The position numbers and the translations under genes were made by a program. A stretch of DNA of 9,908 nt, from assembly GCA_043727235.1 (NCBI GenBank), contig JAYSYX010000242.1, positions 1 through 9,908 on the forward strand. The letters run 5' to 3'. The notes below the pieces were generated by a model. That model had not been told where the DNA came from. It saw only the letters and a program-made list of their open reading frames with translations, and searched no databases. How positions within the stretch are numbered: the stretch's first letter is position 1; each line of letters opens with the position of its first letter. This stretch comes from UBA7236 sp043727235. Its GTDB lineage: Bacteria; Bacteroidota; Bacteroidia; Chitinophagales; BACL12. This document shows positions 6,799 to 9,908 of the stretch, piece by piece.

Positions 6799-7497
6799 AT
6801 GAAAGTAGAGATATGGAGCGATGTGATGTGTCCTTTTTGTTATATTGGCAAACGTAAATTTGAACTTGCATTGGAAAAATTTCCGCATCGCGATGATGTG
6901 GAAGTCATCTGGAAAAGTTTTCAACTTAATCCGGATATGATTACAGATCCACAAAAAAATATAAATCAATATTTATCTGAAGTGAAGGGTTGGAGTCTTA
7001 AGCAGGCTGAAGAGGCTAATAATTATGTGACAGAGCTTGCAAAAAAGGTGGGTTTAACTTACAACATGGATAAAGCAGTTGTGGCAAATTCATTTGATGC
7101 ACATCGTTTGTCGCATCTCGCAAAAAAATATAACAAACAAGATGCATTGGAAGAACGTTTATTTCTCGCATATTTTACCGAAGGAAAGAACACAGCTGAT
7201 CACACTGTATTATGTGAGATAGGAGTGGAAGTCGGATTACAGGAAGATGAGATAATGGCACTGTTAAATGGAGATACCTTTTCGGCAGAAGTAAACCGTG
7301 ATATATTGGAAGCGCAAATGGTTGGAGCCAGAGGAGTTCCTTTTTTTGTTTTTGACAGAAAATATGCCGTTTCACGTGCTCAGGAACCCAATTCATTTGA
7401 ACAGGTTTTAAATACAATTTGGGAAGAAAAAAACATGCTAAAACCTGTTACAGTAAATAAAAACGATGGGGAAGTTTGCGGACCGGAAGGTTGCTGA
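6799..7497 (+). CDS. FrnE-like DsbA family oxidoreductase
   Basis: This is a thiol-disulfide oxidoreductase of the DsbA/FrnE group with a thioredoxin fold and a helical insertion. The active site is C11-P-F-C14 in SDVMCPFCYIGKRKFE, and the cis-proline loop is GVPFFVF with Pro181. It has no signal peptide, so it should act in the cytoplasm, as is usual for FrnE-like proteins. The last six residues are CGPEGC (Cys227, Cys232), a CX4C pair like the second redox motif described in Deinococcus FrnE, which may resolve or relay disulfides. Cys139 is the only other cysteine. The length of 232 residues fits the family. No clear terminator follows the stop codon. Confidence 0.92.
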   Translation: MKVEIWSDVMCPFCYIGKRKFELALEKFPHRDDVEVIWKSFQLNPDMITDPQKNINQYLSEVKGWSLKQAEEANNYVTELAKKVGLTYNMDKAVVANSFDAHRLSHLAKKYNKQDALEERLFLAYFTEGKNTADHTVLCEIGVEVGLQEDEIMALLNGDTFSAEVNRDILEAQMVGARGVPFFVFDRKYAVSRAQEPNSFEQVLNTIWEEKNMLKPVTVNKNDGEVCGPEGC

Positions 7498-7632
7498 CGG
7501 TAACTCTAATGGATTGATTCCCAAATAATATTCAGGACCAGTACCAAAGCCGGAATCATTGAATGTCGGGTTGGAAATTTGTGCCGAAAGTATTCCGGTA
7601 TATTAAAGAATTAAGAAGACAGGTCTTTTCAT
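7498..7632 (-). pseudogene. Possible relic of a secreted-protein N-terminus
   Basis: Read on the minus strand, an ATG at 7632 opens a frame giving MKRPVFLIL, a TAA stop at 7605-7603, then YTGILSAQ followed by about 27 open codons (ISNPTFNDSGFGTGPEYY and onward) up to the FrnE-like gene's stop codon. Apart from the single stop this reads as a typical Bacteroidota signal peptide ending in SAQ plus the start of a mature protein. I infer a broken, truncated gene whose remainder was lost or replaced. I do not recognise the family, and a chance frame is possible. Confidence 0.4.
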
Positions 7633-7660
7633 TTTGGATATTTCCTGTAAAAATGTTAAT

Positions 7661-7696
7661 CATGTGCGGTGTGGCAAATACCACAATTCGCGCATG
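7661..7696. promoter_or_regulatory. Imperfect palindrome upstream of the CotH gene
   Basis: CATGTGCG (7661-7668) pairs with CGCGCATG (7689-7696) with one G-T wobble. The inner arms TGTGG (7670-7674) and CCACA (7681-7685) pair perfectly around the loop CAAATA. The element sits six bases before the -7 box at 7702, where the -33 contact would lie. It has no trailing T-tract, so an operator or 5' structure is likelier than a terminator. Confidence 0.4.
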
Positions 7697-7701
7697 GTGC
7701 T

Positions 7702-7709
7702 TATATTTG
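7702..7709 (+). promoter_or_regulatory. -7 box of the CotH gene promoter
   Basis: TATATTTG is an exact match to TAnnTTTG and lies 36 bases before the ATG at 7746, implying a 5' leader of about 30 nt. No convincing TTG is found at the expected -33 distance, where the palindrome lies instead. Confidence 0.5.
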
Positions 7710-7745
7710 TATTGTAAAACCGATCAATTAAAATGTTGATCCGCT

Positions 7746-9386
7746 ATGAAAAGAACCCTGATTGGCATTTTTAGTTTTGTTTTTGTGATGACCGGCCTAA
7801 ATGCTCAGGTTGATTTTACAGATTCCAATCTTCCTATTGTTGTGATCAATACCTTCGGACAAAACATTATTGATGAGGAAAAGATCACTTGTGAAATGGG
7901 AATTATAAATAACGGTCCTGGTGTTCGCAATTATCTCACTGACCCATACAATGATTATTTTGGCAGCATAGGAATAGAACTTCGTGGTTCTACCTCACAA
8001 CAATATCCTAAAAAATCTTACGGTATAGAAACCCGTGATTCCCTTGGAATTAAATTGAATACCTCTATATTAGGAATGCCTTCCGAAAACGATTGGATAC
8101 TATACGGCGCATATCCCGATAAAACACTGATGCGCAATGAGATAACTTTCAGTATTTTTTCAAGAATGCAACCCTGGTCGCCGCGTTATGTATATTGTGA
8201 GCTTATGTTAAATGGTACTTACAGAGGCGTTTATTCCTTTATAGAACGCATAAAACGCGACGACGACAGAATAGCAATTGCGACACTGGATTCCAATGAT
8301 ATAGCGGGTGATTCACTCACAGGGGGTTACATTTTTAAAATTGATAAGCTCACAGGAAGCAGTATTACTACATGGACCTCCCCCTATCAGGATAAATTAC
8401 TTTATTTATACCATGACCCTGAAGACATAGAATTAACCATTGAACAATCGGAATACATTAAGGATTATGTAACTGCTTTTGAAAATGCAGTGTATGGTCC
8501 CGATTTTTCCGACCCTGAACTAGGGTTTAGAAAATATATTGATATGTCAACCTTTGCCGATTTTTTCCTCATGCAGGAATTAGGCAGAACTGTTGATGGA
8601 TATCGTTCCAGTAGTTTTATGTATAAAGATAAGGACAGCAATGGCGGAAAATTAAAGTGTGGTCCCATGTGGGATTTTAATCTTTCATACGGCAATGCAG
8701 ATTATTGTGATGCCTATGATACCACCGGATGGCAATATAATTTCGCAACGGTTTGTCCCGATTTTTCAACCGAACCCCCGCATTGGTGGCCTGTTTTGCT
8801 GGAGGACCCTGGTTATAGGCGACTTGTAAAATGCAGATGGGAAGAATTGCGAAATACAATTTTACAAACCGATTCGATCAATGCATGGATTGATTCTGTC
8901 GCTTCTTATCTTGATGAATCGCAGACAAGAAATTTTGAAAAATGGGAAATTTTAGGCGAGTACGTTAACTGGAACTATTTTGTTGGTGATACTTATAAGG
9001 AGGAAATTGATTATTTAAAATGGTGGTTTGAGGCGCGCTCAACATGGCTTGATATTAATTTGCCTTCCATTACCGGTGAATGTGGCATCGAGCCAATTGT
9101 TCATGAGGATCCGGTTGATGTAATTGAAGAAATTATTTCAACACAGACCCGCATCTATCCGAATCCCTTTCATACTTCAGCTACATTTGAATTTAGCTCC
9201 CAAACTTCAGAAGACAGAGTATTAATGATCTATACCACACTTGGTAATCTGGTTAGGGTGATCAACATACCTGCCAATGTTAATTCAATTATGCTTTCTT
9301 CTGGAAATTTTTCTGCAGGTGTGTACTTATTCAGACTTATTGATAAAACGGATACTCTTAGTACCGGAACTTTCGAGATAAATTAG
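7746..9386 (+). CDS. Secreted CotH kinase family protein, T9SS tail
   Basis: This 546-residue exported protein starts with a signal peptide (MKRTLIGIFSFVFVMTGLNA, cleavage likely before Gln21). A CotH-family domain occupies about residues 70-440, with IELRGSTSQQYPKKSYGIE (77-95), NDWILYGAYPDKTLMRNE (115-132), GVYSFIERIKRD (161-172), GGYIFKID (193-200) and GPMWDFNLSYGN (306-317), the last carrying the WDFN pattern typical of the family's metal site. CotH of Bacillus is an atypical kinase of spore-coat proteins; substrates in Bacteroidota are unknown. Residues about 468-546 form a T9SS type A sorting domain (RIYPNPF, then SAGVYLFRL), so it is probably exported to the cell surface or medium. It appears to be a single-gene transcript with its own -7 box. 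Confidence 0.9.
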   Translation: MKRTLIGIFSFVFVMTGLNAQVDFTDSNLPIVVINTFGQNIIDEEKITCEMGIINNGPGVRNYLTDPYNDYFGSIGIELRGSTSQQYPKKSYGIETRDSLGIKLNTSILGMPSENDWILYGAYPDKTLMRNEITFSIFSRMQPWSPRYVYCELMLNGTYRGVYSFIERIKRDDDRIAIATLDSNDIAGDSLTGGYIFKIDKLTGSSITTWTSPYQDKLLYLYHDPEDIELTIEQSEYIKDYVTAFENAVYGPDFSDPELGFRKYIDMSTFADFFLMQELGRTVDGYRSSSFMYKDKDSNGGKLKCGPMWDFNLSYGNADYCDAYDTTGWQYNFATVCPDFSTEPPHWWPVLLEDPGYRRLVKCRWEELRNTILQTDSINAWIDSVASYLDESQTRNFEKWEILGEYVNWNYFVGDTYKEEIDYLKWWFEARSTWLDINLPSITGECGIEPIVHEDPVDVIEEIISTQTRIYPNPFHTSATFEFSSQTSEDRVLMIYTTLGNLVRVINIPANVNSIMLSSGNFSAGVYLFRLIDKTDTLSTGTFEIN

Positions 9387-9423
9387 TAGATCTCTGAGCC
9401 GGTGTTTATTCAAAATATGACAT

Positions 9424-9470
9424 AAAAAAAGCAGAGTTTGTCTCAGAACGAGACTCCCTCTGCTATCCCC
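9424..9470. ncRNA. A7-hairpin-ATCCCC structured element
   Basis: A7 (9424-9430) runs into a two-part stem. The outer arms are AGCAGAG (9430-9436) and CTCTGCT (9458-9464), separated by a 3x3 internal loop from the inner arms GTCTC (9440-9444) and GAGAC (9450-9454) with loop AGAAC. ATCCCC follows at 9465-9470. Read on the minus strand it is a textbook intrinsic terminator ending in T7, yet I find no minus-strand gene upstream of it. Read on the plus strand it could be a structured RNA such as those reported from Bacteroidota (for example Flavo-1); that family match is from memory and unconfirmed. Confidence 0.5.
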
Positions 9471-9693
9471 ATGAAAACACAAAGCAATGTTAATGCGTAT
9501 TTTTGATATTCCCAAATATTTTTTAAATTTTTATTTGTATAAATTGAGACATGGATAAACTCTTGCAAATTATTGGTTGATTCAATTGGTAATGGGTCTG
9601 AACTTGTTCTTAGATGGTTACCGACAATACTCGAAATTTATAATTCTTGTGGGTAAAATGTGGATTTCTTAAAACCCTGTTTAAAGATTTACG

Positions 9694-9701
9694 TATAATT
9701 G
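9694..9701 (+). promoter_or_regulatory. Candidate -7 box of the microprotein gene
   Basis: TATAATTG differs from TAnnTTTG at one base and lies 19 bases before the ATG at 9721. No clear -33 TTG is present, so support is weak and rests on position. Confidence 0.35.
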
Positions 9702-9720
9702 CAGAATAAAATTTACAACT

Positions 9721-9819
9721 ATGGCAAAAGGTAAAAACACGGTTAAGGAAACAAAGAAAAAACCTGAGAAAACAAAAAAAGAAAAAAGAGCTGAAAAAAT
9801 AGCCAAAAAAACAAAATAG
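9721..9819 (+). CDS. Lysine-rich 32-aa microprotein
   Basis: An ATG at 9721 opens a 32-codon frame ending in TAG at 9817-9819. The product starts MAKGKNTVKETKKKPEK and is 14/32 lysine with one arginine, against four glutamates. It has no hydrophobic core, signal or cysteine, and should be disordered or a single charged helix that binds nucleic acid or another polyanion. Support comes from context: a near-consensus -7 box sits 19 bases upstream and a strong intrinsic terminator begins 14 bases after the stop, making a self-contained transcription unit. I do not know a named family, although short lysine-rich proteins of this style occur in Bacteroidota. A non-coding RNA from the same unit is the main alternative. 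Confidence 0.6.
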   Translation: MAKGKNTVKETKKKPEKTKKEKRAEKIAKKTK

Positions 9820-9828
9820 TTTATCAGG

Positions 9829-9870
9829 AAAAAAAAGCCTGCAATATCAATTATTGCGGGCTTTGTTATT
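9829..9870 (+). terminator. Intrinsic terminator after the microprotein gene
   Basis: AAAGCCTGCAATA (9834-9846) pairs with TATTGCGGGCTTT (9852-9864) over 13 bp with one G-T wobble, around the loop TCAAT. A T-rich tail follows on the plus strand (GTTATTTTG), and A8 precedes the stem (9829-9836), so it could also stop transcription from the right. Confidence 0.85.
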
Positions 9871-9894
9871 TTGTTTCCCAGCAGTGTTGCTTCC

Positions 9895-9908
9895 CGCAGA
9901 GTTCGCAG
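9895..9908. repeat. Possible edge of a CGCAGA intergenic repeat
   Basis: The final bases CGCAGA-GTT-CGCAG resemble the start of the CGCAGA/GTTCGC strings seen between genes in some Bacteroidota. Only two units fall inside the window, so this is a weak call. Confidence 0.25.

Larger units (their letters stand above)
9387..9720. other. Gene-poor spacer with one structured element
   Basis: This 334-bp stretch contains the A7-hairpin-ATCCCC element near its left end and the leader of the microprotein gene at its right end. Between about 9490 and 9660 it is very AT-rich and I see no credible gene or RNA. An 11-codon ATG frame at 9471 (MKTQSNVNAYF) is too short to support. Confidence 0.6.

Noticed and set aside
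7616..7627. AAGAC-AG-GTCTT as terminator of the FrnE-like gene
   Set aside because: A two-base loop is not allowed; only four pairs remain and there is no proper T-run.
9471..9506. 11-codon leader peptide MKTQSNVNAYF after the hairpin
   Set aside because: No downstream structural gene for it to control, no amino-acid run and no promoter of its own.
9327..9515. 62-codon minus-strand frame as the client of the minus-strand terminator
   Set aside because: It runs through the hairpin itself and into the CotH gene antisense, with low-complexity, family-free sequence.

Overview
The window looks like chromosomal DNA of a Bacteroidota bacterium (AT-rich, roughly one third G+C). Three things point there. 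Two secreted proteins end in type IX secretion (T9SS) sorting domains. Candidate promoters fit the Bacteroidota -7 box TAnnTTTG and genes lack clear Shine-Dalgarno sites. Most products resemble families common in that phylum. I cannot name a genus. Spacer texture (heptamer arrays, TTTGCTAA and GGTACATT strings) also resembles environmental Bacteroidota genomes.

Layout: 1-749 holds the C-terminal part of a radical SAM protein, whose left end is a perfect 91-bp inverted repeat (1-91 and 210-300). This is probably a fold-back assembly or amplification chimera rather than biology. 856-2184 is a DbpA-like DEAD-box RNA helicase with a -7 box touching its start codon. 2185-2557 is a gene-free mosaic of short repeats. 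On the minus strand, 5454-2782 encodes an 890-aa secreted protein: beta-propeller, hydrazine-synthase-alpha-like segment, one c-type haem motif, F5/8C-like domain and T9SS tail. A small VF530-type DNA-binding protein (2773-2558) follows 8 bp behind it.

On the plus strand, 5636-7497 is a compact run of a DUF1684 lipoprotein-like or secreted protein, a DinB-like metal-binding protein and a FrnE-like DsbA oxidoreductase. The spacer 7498-7745 contains an antisense relic of a secreted-protein N-terminus with an in-frame stop, a hairpin and a -7 box. These precede a secreted CotH-family protein with a T9SS tail (7746-9386). The last 520 bp hold a striking A7-hairpin-ATCCCC element, a 32-aa lysine-rich microprotein missed by ordinary length cut-offs, and its intrinsic terminator.

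No defence system, CRISPR array, transposase, tRNA or rRNA is visible. The most unusual items are the haem/propeller/T9SS protein, the strand-paradoxical hairpin at 9424-9470 and the antisense relic. The terminal inverted repeat matters mainly because it corrupts the first gene's start.
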